Source: Leifsonia sp. C5G2 (lineage in GTDB: Bacteria > Actinomycetota > Actinomycetes > Actinomycetales > Microbacteriaceae). Taken from it: a stretch of DNA of 64,000 bases. Position numbers and translations under genes: made by a program. Positions 55,970 to 63,691 of the stretch are shown here, piece after piece. Below the pieces are notes generated by a model. That model was not told where the DNA came from. It saw nothing but the letters and a program-made list of their open reading frames with translations, and made no database searches. The DNA is taken from contig NZ_JABFMV010000004.1 of NCBI RefSeq assembly GCF_013359685.1, positions 186,001 to 250,000 of the forward strand. Reading direction: 5' to 3'. Every line of letters starts with the position of its first letter. Position 1 is the stretch's first letter.

Positions 55970-57211
55970 CTAGGCGAGCGCGTCGCGCCGCCGCGCGAGA
56001 GCCGCCGCCTCGGCTGCATTGCCGGCGAGGGCGATGGCGCGGCCGTAGGCCTCCCGCGCGGCCGTCGTCCGGCCGAGCCGGCGCAGCAGGTCGGCCCGCG
56101 TCGCGTGGAACGCGTGATAGCCGTCGAGGTCGGCCGCCAGCGCATCCACCTCGGCCATAGCGACTTCCGGGCCCTCGAGCTCGGCGACCGCGATCGCCCG
56201 GTTCAGCCGCACGACGGGCGACGGGTCGATCCGGGCCAGCCGGTCGTACAGGGCCACGATCTGCGACCAGTCCGTGTCCGCCATCGTCGGCGCCGAGGTG
56301 TGCACCGCGCCGATCGCGGCGAGCAGCTGGTAGCGGCCGGGACGTGCGCCGGCCCTCGCGGCGGCCAGGCGCTCGCGCACCAGGGCGTGACCCGCGGCGA
56401 TCAGGTCCGCATCCCAGGCGCGGCGGTCCTGGTCGGCGAGCGCGACCAGCTCGCCGACGGAGGAGACGCGGCCGGGCCTGCGGGCCTCGGTGAGCAGCAT
56501 CAGGGCGAGCAGGCCGGTCGTCTCACCGTCGTCGGGCAGCAGCTCGTGCACCAGACGCGTCAGCCGGATGGCCTCCGCCGTCAGCTCGCCCCGCACCGGG
56601 CCCGTGTCCGGCCCGCTCGCCAGATAGCCCTCGTTGAACACGAGGTACAGCACGGCGAGCACCCCGGACAGGCGCGCGGGCAGGTCGTCGGCGGAGGGCA
56701 CCCGGTACGGGATGCGCGCTGCCGCGATCTTCCCCTTCGCGCGGGTGATCCGCTGACCCATGGCGGCCTCCTGCACGAAGAAGGCGCGCGCGATCTCCGC
56801 GACGGTCAGGCCGGCGACCAGACGCAGCGTCAGCGCCACCCGTGCGGGCATCGCGAGCGCCGGGTGGCAGCAGGTGAACACCAGCCGCAGCCGGTCGTCC
56901 TCCACCGCGCCGACCGGCTCCGGAGGCTCGTCGTCGAGCACGAGCATCGCCTCCCTGTGTTTGTCGTCCCGCCTGCTCTCGCGGCGGAGGCGGTCGATCG
57001 CCTTGCGGTTCGCCGTGGTCGTCAGCCACGCGCCCGGGTTGGGCGGGACGCCGTCCATGCGCCACCGCTCCACCGCCACGGCGAACGCCTCGGCCGCCGA
57101 CTCCTCCGCGATGTCCAGGTCGCCGAAGCGACGGGCGAGGGAGGCCACAACCCTGGCCCACTCCTCGTGGTGGGCCCGGGTGATCGCCTGCTCGACCGCC
57201 TCCCGCGTCAC
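55970..57211 (-). CDS. ECF42-family sigma factor with TPR-like C-terminal extension
   Basis: The 413-aa protein has sigma region 2 (RVVASLARRFGDLDIAEESAAEAFA in part), the ECF42 linker GAWLTTTANRKAIDRLRRE, and region 4 (PARVALTLRLVAGLTVAEIARAF). The ~200-residue C-terminal part (LPDDGETTGLLALMLLTEAR, RIDPSPVVRLNRAIAVAELEGPEVA in part) forms helical repeats. GTG 57211 overlaps the stop of the DGPF gene, its typical partner. Confidence 0.9.
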   Translation of the reverse strand: MTREAVEQAITRAHHEEWARVVASLARRFGDLDIAEESAAEAFAVAVERWRMDGVPPNPGAWLTTTANRKAIDRLRRESRRDDKHREAMLVLDDEPPEPVGAVEDDRLRLVFTCCHPALAMPARVALTLRLVAGLTVAEIARAFFVQEAAMGQRITRAKGKIAAARIPYRVPSADDLPARLSGVLAVLYLVFNEGYLASGPDTGPVRGELTAEAIRLTRLVHELLPDDGETTGLLALMLLTEARRPGRVSSVGELVALADQDRRAWDADLIAAGHALVRERLAAARAGARPGRYQLLAAIGAVHTSAPTMADTDWSQIVALYDRLARIDPSPVVRLNRAIAVAELEGPEVAMAEVDALAADLDGYHAFHATRADLLRRLGRTTAAREAYGRAIALAGNAAEAAALARRRDALA

Positions 57212-57531
57212 AGGAACGGACGCACCTCCACCTTGCGGTTGCAGGCGCGGGAGCCCTCGGTCGCCAGGGCGAGGGCGACATCCAGGTCAGGTGCTTCGAT
57301 GATCCAGAAACCGGCGAGGAACTCCTTCGACTCGACGAACGGGCCGTCGGTGACGAGCGGCTCGTCGCCGCGGTTGTCGATCACGGTGGCGGTGTCGGGC
57401 ATGCCGAGGCCACCCGCGAACACCCAGTACCCCTCGGCCTGGAGGCGGTCGTTGAAGACGTCGATCGCGGCCTGCTCCTCGGGGACGGCGAGGCCGGGCC
57501 GGTCGTGGATGACGGACAGCAGATACTGCAT
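57208..57531 (-). CDS. DGPF-domain (YCII-related) protein
   Basis: This 107-aa protein has the eponymous motif in LVTDGPFVESKEFLAGFWII and the early YLLSVIHD strand. DGPF proteins are encoded next to ECF42 sigma factors and are usually their targets; their activity is unknown. The start at 57531 gives the common MxYLL opening; ATG 57549 or 57552 are possible. It precedes and is coupled to the sigma gene. Confidence 0.87.
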   Translation of the reverse strand: MQYLLSVIHDRPGLAVPEEQAAIDVFNDRLQAEGYWVFAGGLGMPDTATVIDNRGDEPLVTDGPFVESKEFLAGFWIIEAPDLDVALALATEGSRACNRKVEVRPFL

Positions 57532-57548
57532 CGGTCGATCATCCCGCA

Positions 57549-58172
57549 TCATCGTGCCGCCGGGTACTGCGGACGGCCGTTCGGGCGGAACACCTGGATG
57601 GTGACGCCCTTGCTGTCGATCTGCGAGTCGAGCAGCTCCAGCGCGATGTCCGGGCCGTCCTGCGGGAACAGCCGCGTCCCCTGGCCGAGGATGACCGGCA
57701 CGACCAGCAGCTCGAGCTCGTCGACGAGCCCGTTCGCCAGCAGCCAGCGGACCAGGGCTCCGCTTCCGTGCACCTGCACCTCGCCGCCCGGCTGCGCCTT
57801 CAGGTCGGCGACGGCCGCCGCGAGGTCGCCGGAGAGGACGGTCGTCCCCTCCCACTGCGGCGAGGTGAGGGTGGTCGAGGCGACGTACTTCGGCCGGGTG
57901 TTGAGGGGACGCCAGACGGACTCCCACCCGCGGACCTGGTCCGCATCCCACGAACCCCAGGAGCCGGCGAACACGTCGTACGTGTGCCGGCCGAAGAGGA
58001 AGGCGTCGGCGCGTTCGTAGGTCTCGTTGATGTGAGCGTGCGTGGATGCGTCGCCCAGCCCCAGCGCCCAGCCGCCGCGGTCGAACCCGCTCCTGCGGTC
58101 CTCCTCCGTGGCTCCGCCGTTTCCCTGCATGACGCCGTCCAGCGTGACCTGGGTGACCGTCCTGAGCTTCAT
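57549..58172 (-). CDS. dihydrofolate reductase family protein (RibD C-terminal-like)
   Basis: The 207-aa protein opens MKLRTVTQVTLDGVMQGNGG and has AFLFGRHTYDVFAGSW, KYVASTTLTSPQW, VQVHGSGALVRWLL and LLVVPVILGQGTRLF, typical of the YwjB/DHFR-like NADPH reductases. Such proteins are often adjacent to DGPF genes. True folate reduction is unlikely because the family lacks the usual substrate residues. It may form an operon with the DGPF and ECF42 genes. Confidence 0.83.
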   Translation of the reverse strand: MKLRTVTQVTLDGVMQGNGGATEEDRRSGFDRGGWALGLGDASTHAHINETYERADAFLFGRHTYDVFAGSWGSWDADQVRGWESVWRPLNTRPKYVASTTLTSPQWEGTTVLSGDLAAAVADLKAQPGGEVQVHGSGALVRWLLANGLVDELELLVVPVILGQGTRLFPQDGPDIALELLDSQIDSKGVTIQVFRPNGRPQYPAAR

Positions 58173-58262
58173 GTCGTGTTCCTCTCGTCGTGAGCCGCCG
58201 CGTCCGGGCGTCCTCTCACCCCTGCTACGAACCCGACCCCGCCGATCCGACAACTCCGACGG

Positions 58263-58310
58263 AAAAAATCCGCGGCGAGTGGCGACACTTTGTCACCACT
58301 CGCCGCGGAT
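58263..58310 (-). terminator. Rho-independent terminator of the csbD gene
   Basis: On the minus strand a hairpin with arms ATCCGCGGCGAGTGG and CCACTCGCCGCGGAT (58268-58310), extended by GACA/TGTC around a three-base loop with one mismatch, is followed at once by a run of six T. It stands 39 bases after the csbD stop and before the DHFR-like gene. The best terminator in the window. Confidence 0.88.
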
Positions 58311-58348
58311 AGGCACGATTACTCACGAATCGAGCCTGGGATGTCTCC

Positions 58349-58522
58349 CTACTTCTTGAAGATGTCCTTGACGTCCTCACCCAGGTTCTTGGTCTTGGCA
58401 GCGGCCTGGTCCGCCTTGCCCTCCGCGACCTTCTGGTCGTCGTCGGTCAGCTTGCCGATGGCCTCCTCGGCCTTGCCCTTGAGCTCCTGGGCGGTGTTCT
58501 TGATCTTGTCGGCAGCGCTCAT
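58349..58522 (-). CDS. CsbD family stress protein
   Basis: A 57-aa reading frame, MSAADKIKNTAQELKGKAEEA and onward to DVKDIFKK, matches CsbD: a highly charged Lys/Glu/Ala helix with the pattern G-K-x-x-E-x-x-G-K-L-T-D-D. CsbD is a general-stress-regulon protein of unknown action, expected to be cytosolic and partly disordered. ATG 58522 follows AAAGGAGACAGCC. Being too short, it is easily missed. Confidence 0.88.
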   Translation of the reverse strand: MSAADKIKNTAQELKGKAEEAIGKLTDDDQKVAEGKADQAAAKTKNLGEDVKDIFKK

Positions 58523-58567
58523 GGCTGTCTCCTTTCTGTGGGGTTCTTCGTTCGGTGTTTCCGGAGT

Positions 58568-59197
58568 TCACGAAGGCCGGGCGGCCCTCGTGGACGTTTC
58601 GATGCGGACGGCGGGGCGCAGGCGTGCGCGGAAGCCGCCGACCAGCTGGGCGAAGACGGGGAGCCGGACGCCGAGCGCCGAGTCGAGCAGCGCGACGGCC
58701 TCCTCGACCGCGTCCGCCACGATGCGGGGCGACGCTCCGCGGCGGCACCGGACGGTCAGCCGGAGCGCGGGTTCGCGCCGCACGCGGTAGGCGCTGACAT
58801 CGACGCCGGCGACGCCCGGGACGGACTGGAGGCGGTTCCGCAGGAGGGCGGACGCCACGTCGGCGGCGACCTCGGTCGAGCCGTCGTCTCCCGCCGCGGT
58901 GACCACGGTGGAGGTCGAGCCGCGGCCGGCGCGGAGCACCAGCTCGGCCAGCAGCACCACGAGCACCAGCGCGAAGGCCAGCGCGCCGAGAGCAGCCGGG
59001 CTGAGAGTCGTCGAGGGCCAGAGCGGCCGGCCGAAGGCGGCGTCGAGCGCGTGGACGATGGAGCGCGAGACCGAGGTCCACTGCTCACGGGCCTGCGGGG
59101 AGACGAGGAGGAGCACGGCCAGCCCGGAGGCCAGCAAGCACGCCACGCCCACCAGGGCGAGCAGCAGCCGGTTCACGACGCGGTTGGTGTCGTTCAC
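58568..59197 (-). CDS. AmaP/Asp23-cluster membrane protein
   Basis: The 209-aa protein has two N-terminal helices (LLLALVGVACLLASGLAVLLL; LGALAFALVLVVLLAELVL) that may form a hairpin. An Asp23-related cytosolic domain follows (VAADVASALLRNRLQSVPGV and VDVSAYRVRREPALRLTVRC in parts). In Firmicutes AmaP anchors Asp23 to the membrane. It starts with GTG overlapping the previous stop and is the last gene of a five-gene operon. Confidence 0.68.
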   Translation of the reverse strand: MNDTNRVVNRLLLALVGVACLLASGLAVLLLVSPQAREQWTSVSRSIVHALDAAFGRPLWPSTTLSPAALGALAFALVLVVLLAELVLRAGRGSTSTVVTAAGDDGSTEVAADVASALLRNRLQSVPGVAGVDVSAYRVRREPALRLTVRCRRGASPRIVADAVEEAVALLDSALGVRLPVFAQLVGGFRARLRPAVRIETSTRAARPS

Positions 59198-59766
59198 GAT
59201 CCCACCTTTCCGTTCGGGTCGACGAGCACGCCGAGCCGGATGGCCCTGCCGGCGCCCGCCTGGGCGAACTCATCCGTCACGGCGTCGCGCACCCCGTCGC
59301 GGTCGACCCTGCGGCCGCTGACCGGGACGATGCGGACGACCCCGCTACGGCGCCCGAGGGACACGGTGACCGCATCCGGGGAGACCTCCGCCGTGCGGGC
59401 GGCACGCCGGGCGAGCGCGGACGCGAGCATGTCGTCGTCCGCGACGATGGCGACCCGGCCGCCCGCGAGCACCCGCCGCGGCCGCCGCCCGGGGAGCACG
59501 GCCAGCAGCACCAGCCACAGGCCGGCCAGTCCCGAGAGCACGGCGGTCGCGAGGAGGAAGGCGGCCCCCGCCGAGGGGGCTGAGGCGAGGGCCGCCAGCT
59601 GGGAGCGGGGCGACAGCAGCAGCGGGCGGAGGCCCAGCAGCTGCAACACGCCCTCCACGGCGAGCCAGGTCACGACGAGCGCGACCGCAACAGCCGTCAC
59701 CGCTGCGGCGACCGTGCGCGGCGAGTGCGTCTCGCGGCGCAGGATGCGCCTCTCGATCCGGTTCAT
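59194..59766 (-). CDS. DUF6286-like membrane protein of the Asp23 cluster
   Basis: The 190-aa protein has two helices (AAAVTAVAVALVVTWLAVEG; AAFLLATAVLSGLAGLWLVLLAVL in part) and a C-terminal domain (RVAIVADDDMLASALARRA, VRIVPVSGRRVDRDGVRDAV) like actinobacterial DUF6286 proteins. Start and stop both overlap neighbours by four bases. Its function is probably structural, at the membrane together with the Asp23 protein. Confidence 0.65.
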   Translation of the reverse strand: MNRIERRILRRETHSPRTVAAAVTAVAVALVVTWLAVEGVLQLLGLRPLLLSPRSQLAALASAPSAGAAFLLATAVLSGLAGLWLVLLAVLPGRRPRRVLAGGRVAIVADDDMLASALARRAARTAEVSPDAVTVSLGRRSGVVRIVPVSGRRVDRDGVRDAVTDEFAQAGAGRAIRLGVLVDPNGKVGS

Positions 59767-60080
59767 CGGACCCTCCTCTCCGTGATGACCGCGCCGGTGG
59801 CGCGGAGGTCGACCCGGGCGACATCGAGCCCGGTGAGCTCGGCGAGCCGAGCCCGGATGTGCCCGCCGGCGGCCGTCAGCCGGTCGACCAGCGGGACGAC
59901 GTCGGGCGACCCGAGCGGGGCGAGAGCGACCGGCGCGGTGACCCGGACGCCGAGGGCGCCGGACTCGTCCCGGACGCGGGCGGACACCTCGCGGTAGCCG
60001 ACCCGCAGCTCGTCCGCGGCGACCGCCCGGGCCAGGTGCTCGAGCGCGATGCCCGCGAACCGGTCCCGACCGGCGGTCAT
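59763..60080 (-). CDS. small Asp23-like hypothetical protein
   Basis: The 105-aa soluble protein reads FAGIALEHLARAVAADELRVGY then LGVRVTAPVALAPLGSPDVVPL and a final strand DVARVDLRATGAVITERRV, reminiscent of the Asp23/Gls24 alpha-beta fold. Overlapping starts on both sides tie it to the cluster. The function is not known. Confidence 0.55.
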   Translation of the reverse strand: MTAGRDRFAGIALEHLARAVAADELRVGYREVSARVRDESGALGVRVTAPVALAPLGSPDVVPLVDRLTAAGGHIRARLAELTGLDVARVDLRATGAVITERRVR

Positions 60081-60268
60081 GACGACGAGCGCCGGCCGCG
60101 CAGGGCGTCGGCCACGCGGGCCAGGTCGACCTCGCCGCCGAGCACCCGGGCGACCAGCCAGCCGACCAGGGCCGCGGCGGCCACGCCGACGAACACCCAG
60201 AAGCCGAAAGCCGCCCAGACGATGGCGAGACCGCCGCCGACGAGGACTCCGAAGCGCGCCGTCGTCAC
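60077..60268 (-). CDS. small membrane protein of the Asp23 cluster (DUF2273-like)
   Basis: This 63-aa protein has two hydrophobic helices (FGVLVGGGLAIVWAAFGFWVFVGVAAAALVGWLVA in parts) and an Arg-rich tail, the size and pattern of the DUF2273 proteins found between Asp23 and AmaP genes in Firmicutes. It starts with GTG 60268 overlapping the Asp23 gene stop. Confidence 0.65.
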   Translation of the reverse strand: MTTARFGVLVGGGLAIVWAAFGFWVFVGVAAAALVGWLVARVLGGEVDLARVADALRGRRSSS

Positions 60269-60684
60269 TGGACCCGCGCCTCCTGGTTCTCGTCGTCGTC
60301 GCTCGGCACGTGGACGTCGTTGATGGTGACGTTGACCTCGGTCACCTCGAGCCCGACGATCCGCTCGATCGCCTGGACGATGGAGGCGCGCACGTCGGCG
60401 GCCACCTTCTGCAGCGAGACGGGGTACTCGGCCACGATGGTGACGTCCGCCGCGACCTGCTTCTCGCCCACCTCGACGCTGATGCCCTGACCGAGGTCGG
60501 TGGCGTTGATCGCCTCGCGCAGAGCGCCGAGGGCACGGGCCGCTCCGCCGCCGAGCGCGTAGACGCCGGGGACCTCGCGAGCGGCGATGCCGGCGACCTT
60601 GGCGACGACCGCGTCGTTGATGACGGTCTTGCCGAGCGCGGTCTCCGTGGGGGCCGAGCTGGTGGTTGCGGTGGTGTTGGCCAT
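60265..60684 (-). CDS. Asp23/Gls24 family envelope stress protein
   Basis: The 139-aa protein has the Asp23 core: GKTVINDAVVAKVAGIAAREVPGVYALG (in part), then ISVEVGEKQVAADVTIVAEY and IERIVGLEVTEVNVTINDVHV. Family members coat the inner face of the membrane and respond to alkaline or cell-wall stress. It is the first gene of a five-gene minus-strand operon and is divergent, by 202 bases, from an ECF sigma gene that probably controls it. Confidence 0.9.
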   Translation of the reverse strand: MANTTATTSSAPTETALGKTVINDAVVAKVAGIAAREVPGVYALGGGAARALGALREAINATDLGQGISVEVGEKQVAADVTIVAEYPVSLQKVAADVRASIVQAIERIVGLEVTEVNVTINDVHVPSDDDENQEARVQ

Positions 60685-60886
60685 GTCGTGTCCTTCCGAT
60701 CCGTTGGGCGGCCCGGTGGTGGGTCGCACTACTGTGACGGATCGACGGATCGGTTCGTCACGCCCGGAACCTGTGAGAATGCTCAATCGGCTAGCCAGGC
60801 TAGTTACTTACCCTTCTAGCAGAATTCCGTCTACAATCAAGTGCCTGGCTGCTGGAAGGCCCGGCTGCTCGAGGGAAGGGGACGCG

Positions 60887-61450
60887 GTGGGACGGACCGG
60901 CCTCGAGGCGTTGCAGGACGCCGCGGACGAGACCCTCGCCGGGCGCGCCGCCGACGGCGACACCGTCGCGTTCGAGGTGCTGGTGCGCCGCCACGGACCG
61001 CTGATGCGCGCCTACGCGGCCCGCATGCTCGGCTCGACCTACGAGTCCGACGACGCGGTCCAGGAGACGTTCCTGACAGCGTGGATCAGACTGCCGGAGC
61101 TGCAGGACGGTGCCACCGTGAAGTCCTGGCTCATGCGCATCCTGAGCCGCCGGTGCATCGACCGGATCCGCGCAAGGCGCGAGCACGAGGACGTGACCGA
61201 GCTCGACGCCCCCGGCCCCGCCGCCGAGGACCCGGGCCACATCGCCGAGGTGCGCACGGCGAACCAGGCGCTCGCCAGAGAACTCGACCGCCTGCCCGAG
61301 CTGCAGAGGAGATGCTGGGTGCTCCGCGAAGTGGGACAGTACAGTTACGACGAGATCGCGCAGGAGCTCGACATCCCGGTGTCGACCGTCCGCGGCCAGC
61401 TCGCGCGCGGCCGGCGGAGACTGCTCGAGGCAATGGAGGACTGGCGATGA
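60887..61450 (+). CDS. ECF sigma factor of the Asp23 cluster
   Basis: The 187-aa sigma factor has region 2 (RRHGPLMRAYAARMLGSTYES, DDAVQETFLTAWIRLPEL) and region 4 (LDRLPELQRRCWVLREVGQYSYDEIAQELDIPVSTVRGQLARGRR in parts). GTG 60887 follows GAGGGAAGGGGAC. A TACAAT at 60832-60837 could be its -10 box; three CTAG words (60790-60820) sit just upstream and may be an operator. Its stop overlaps the next gene (ATGA). Confidence 0.88.
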   Translation: MGRTGLEALQDAADETLAGRAADGDTVAFEVLVRRHGPLMRAYAARMLGSTYESDDAVQETFLTAWIRLPELQDGATVKSWLMRILSRRCIDRIRARREHEDVTELDAPGPAAEDPGHIAEVRTANQALARELDRLPELQRRCWVLREVGQYSYDEIAQELDIPVSTVRGQLARGRRRLLEAMEDWR

Positions 61451-62043
61451 CCGACCCGATCCTCCCCGGCGACGACCTGGTCGACGGCCACACGCTCGAC
61501 GAGCTGAGCGACTACCTGGCGCGCGGCCGCACCCCGGCGGACCCGAGCATCGACGACTCCCCCGAGTGCCGCGCGGCCCTCGACGCACTGGAGCAGCTGA
61601 GCCGCACCACACGCGCAGCCCTGGAGGCGGAGGCCGCGCAGTCCCCGCTCGACGACGGCTGGGTGGGCAGGATCCTCGACGGGATCCGGCTCGACGTGCA
61701 GTCCGGACGGCGCGTCCGCCTGGCGCACAGTGACCCCGCCGCAGACCTCGCCCTGACCGAGGGCGCCGTCCGCGCCCTCGTGCGCGGCGTCGGCGACGCG
61801 GTGGACGGCGTCATCGTCGGCCGCTGCCGGCTCGACGGCGACGTGGAGACCCCCGGCTCGCCGATCGCGGTGCACCTCGACATCTCGGTCCGCTACGGCG
61901 ACCCCCTCGCCGAGGTCGCCGCCCGCGTGCGCGAGCTAGTCGCGTCCGAGCTCGCCCGCCATGCGGAGCTGACCATCGCCTCCGTCGACGTGACGGTGAC
62001 GGACGTGCGCGACCACAGCGCGCAGGACGGAGGACGGGCATGA
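61447..62043 (+). CDS. hypothetical protein with anti-sigma-like N-terminus and Asp23-like C-terminus
   Basis: The 198-aa protein is coupled to the ECF gene by ATGA. Residues 1-95 (LDELSDYLARGRTPADPSIDDSPECRAAL in parts, then LEQLSRTTRAALE) occupy the place of a class I anti-sigma factor but lack a zinc motif. Residues 110-195 (LALTEGAVRALVRGVGDAVD, VHLDISVRYGDPLAEVAARV, IASVDVTVTDV) look like an Asp23 fold. It may link the Asp23 layer to sigma activity. Confidence 0.55.
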   Translation: MTDPILPGDDLVDGHTLDELSDYLARGRTPADPSIDDSPECRAALDALEQLSRTTRAALEAEAAQSPLDDGWVGRILDGIRLDVQSGRRVRLAHSDPAADLALTEGAVRALVRGVGDAVDGVIVGRCRLDGDVETPGSPIAVHLDISVRYGDPLAEVAARVRELVASELARHAELTIASVDVTVTDVRDHSAQDGGRA

Positions 62044-62360
62044 GCACGAGCGACGCCGAGACCGCGACGACCCTCGCGGGTGTCGTGACCGCCGTGCCGG
62101 GCGTGGCGAGGCTGTACCCGTCGGGCGGCGTCCTCGGCCAGGTCTCCGCGGCCCTGACCTCCGCCATCACCGGCGCGAACGCGGGAAGCGACATCGCCGT
62201 GGACGACGGCCGCATCGCCATCCGCATCGGCGTCGGGCCGGAACGGGCAGCCGCCGCGGTCTGCCGCGACGTCTACACGGCGGCCCGGGCTTGGGCCGTC
62301 GCGAGCGGGATGCCGGACGCGGTCATCGAGGTGACCGCCGCCTCCGTCGAGCCCGCGTAG
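62040..62360 (+). CDS. small Asp23-like hypothetical protein
   Basis: The 106-aa protein reads LAGVVTAVPGVARLYPSGGV, RIAIRIGVGPERAAAAVCRDV and DAVIEVTAASVEPA, again like a reduced Asp23 domain. It overlaps the previous stop by four bases, completing the plus-strand ECF operon. No membrane segment is present. Confidence 0.55.
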   Translation: MSTSDAETATTLAGVVTAVPGVARLYPSGGVLGQVSAALTSAITGANAGSDIAVDDGRIAIRIGVGPERAAAAVCRDVYTAARAWAVASGMPDAVIEVTAASVEPA

Positions 62361-62409
62361 GGCGGATTGCCAGCCTCCATCGCACCCTTCTCGGTAAGCT
62401 CGTCAGCAG

Positions 62410-62545
62410 CAAGGGGAGTACTCCCGCCCGCAGTGAGCCCGTCATTACGGATGCGCCATCGCATCCCGGGCCACTGGTCCCGCAGCCGAGTCCATCGGCC
62501 GGGGCGGAGGAGACCTTGGGCAGACGTTCCGCCTACCCCCCTTGG
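62410..62545 (+). promoter_or_regulatory. yybP-ykoY (Mn2+) riboswitch upstream of terC
   Basis: The closing stem pairs CAAGGGG (62410-62416) with CCCCTTG (62538-62544). Inside it are the conserved GGGGAGTA (62413-62420), CGTCATTACGG (62440-62450, consensus CGUCAnUACGG) and GGAGGAGACCTTGGG (62506-62520, consensus GGAGAC). This class binds Mn2+ and controls TerC/Alx and MntP genes. The 3' side of the closing stem runs directly into the GGAG ribosome site (62544-62547), so control is probably at translation. Confidence 0.87.
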
Positions 62546-62552
62546 AGTCCCG

Positions 62553-63581
62553 GTGCAGGTCACCCCGCTCATCTGGATCATCACGATCGCCGTGACGATC
62601 GCCTTCTTCGTCTACGAGTTCTTCGCCCACGTCCGCAAGCCGCACGAGCCGACGATCGGCGAGTCGGCGCGCTGGTCCGCGTTCTACATCGGCCTCGCCC
62701 TGCTCTTCGGCGTCGGGATCGGGATGGTGTCGGGCTGGGACTTCGGCGGCCAGTACTTCGCCGGCTACCTGACCGAGAAGGTGCTCTCGGTCGACAACCT
62801 GTTCGTCTTCCTGCTGCTGATGTCGGCCTTCGCCGTGCCGAAGGCGTACCAGCAGAAGGTCCTGATGATCGGCATCATCATCGCGCTGGTGCTGCGTGGC
62901 GCGTTCATCGCCGTCGGCGCGACGCTGATCGAGAACTTCTCCTGGGTGTTCTACCTCTTCGGCGCGCTGCTGCTGTTCCTGGCCTGGCGGCAGGCGTTCG
63001 CGTCGCACGACTCGGACCCCGCCGACAACCGGTTCATGCGATTCCTGCGCCGCCACCTCGCCGTCGCCGACGAGTACCACGGCGATCGCCTGACGGTCCG
63101 CAAGGACGGCCGCCGCTTCGTCACCCCGATGCTGCTGACGATCGTCGCGATCAGCCTGATCGACGTCGTCTTCGCGGTGGACTCCATCCCGGCGATCTAC
63201 GGCCTGACCAGCGAGGCGTACATCGTCTTCACTGCCAACGCCTTCGCGCTGATGGGCCTTCGCCAGCTGTTCTTCCTCATCGGCGGCCTGCTGCAGCGCC
63301 TGGTCTACCTGACGCAGGGACTCGCCGTGATCCTCGCGTTCATCGGCGTGAAGCTCGTCTTCCACGCGCTGCACGTCAACGAGCTGCCGTTCATCAACGG
63401 CGGCCGCCCGGTCGAGTGGATCCCCGAGATCCCGACCTGGTTCTCGCTGACGTTCATCGGCGCGGTCATCGTCGTCGCGGCGGTCGCCAGCCTGGCGAAG
63501 ACCCGCGGCGGGCGGCAGGGCGTCGCCTCCGAGGGCGAGGCGGACGCCGAGCTCACGAAGGACGCACCTCCGGCGCACTGA
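62553..63581 (+). CDS. TerC family membrane protein (Alx-like, probable Mn2+ exporter)
   Basis: The 342-aa protein has about nine helices and the TerC motifs EKVLSVDNLFVFLLLM (with the conserved acidic E-x4-D-N) and ISLIDVVFAVDSIPAIYGLT (D-x-x-F-x-x-D-S-I-P). Those acidic residues line a metal path. GTG 62553 is the start, with GGAG five bases before it. TerC/Alx proteins export Mn2+, and the riboswitch upstream fits. A charged tail of ~45 residues follows the last helix. Confidence 0.9.
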   Translation: MQVTPLIWIITIAVTIAFFVYEFFAHVRKPHEPTIGESARWSAFYIGLALLFGVGIGMVSGWDFGGQYFAGYLTEKVLSVDNLFVFLLLMSAFAVPKAYQQKVLMIGIIIALVLRGAFIAVGATLIENFSWVFYLFGALLLFLAWRQAFASHDSDPADNRFMRFLRRHLAVADEYHGDRLTVRKDGRRFVTPMLLTIVAISLIDVVFAVDSIPAIYGLTSEAYIVFTANAFALMGLRQLFFLIGGLLQRLVYLTQGLAVILAFIGVKLVFHALHVNELPFINGGRPVEWIPEIPTWFSLTFIGAVIVVAAVASLAKTRGGRQGVASEGEADAELTKDAPPAH

Positions 63582-63621
63582 GAGCGATCGACTACTCCGA
63601 CGGTAGTACGCACGCTGCCTC

Positions 63622-63654
63622 CGCCCGGCCGACGCGCGATGCATCGGCCGGGCG
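63622..63654. terminator. hairpin downstream of terC
   Basis: CGCCCGGCCGA (63622-63632) and TCGGCCGGGCG (63644-63654) form a perfect 11-bp stem with an 11-base loop. It stands 41 bases after the terC stop and before the next gene's start. There is no T-run. Confidence 0.55.
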
Positions 63655-63691
63655 CCAGCATGGCCCCATCCACAAGGAATGAGGACATGTC

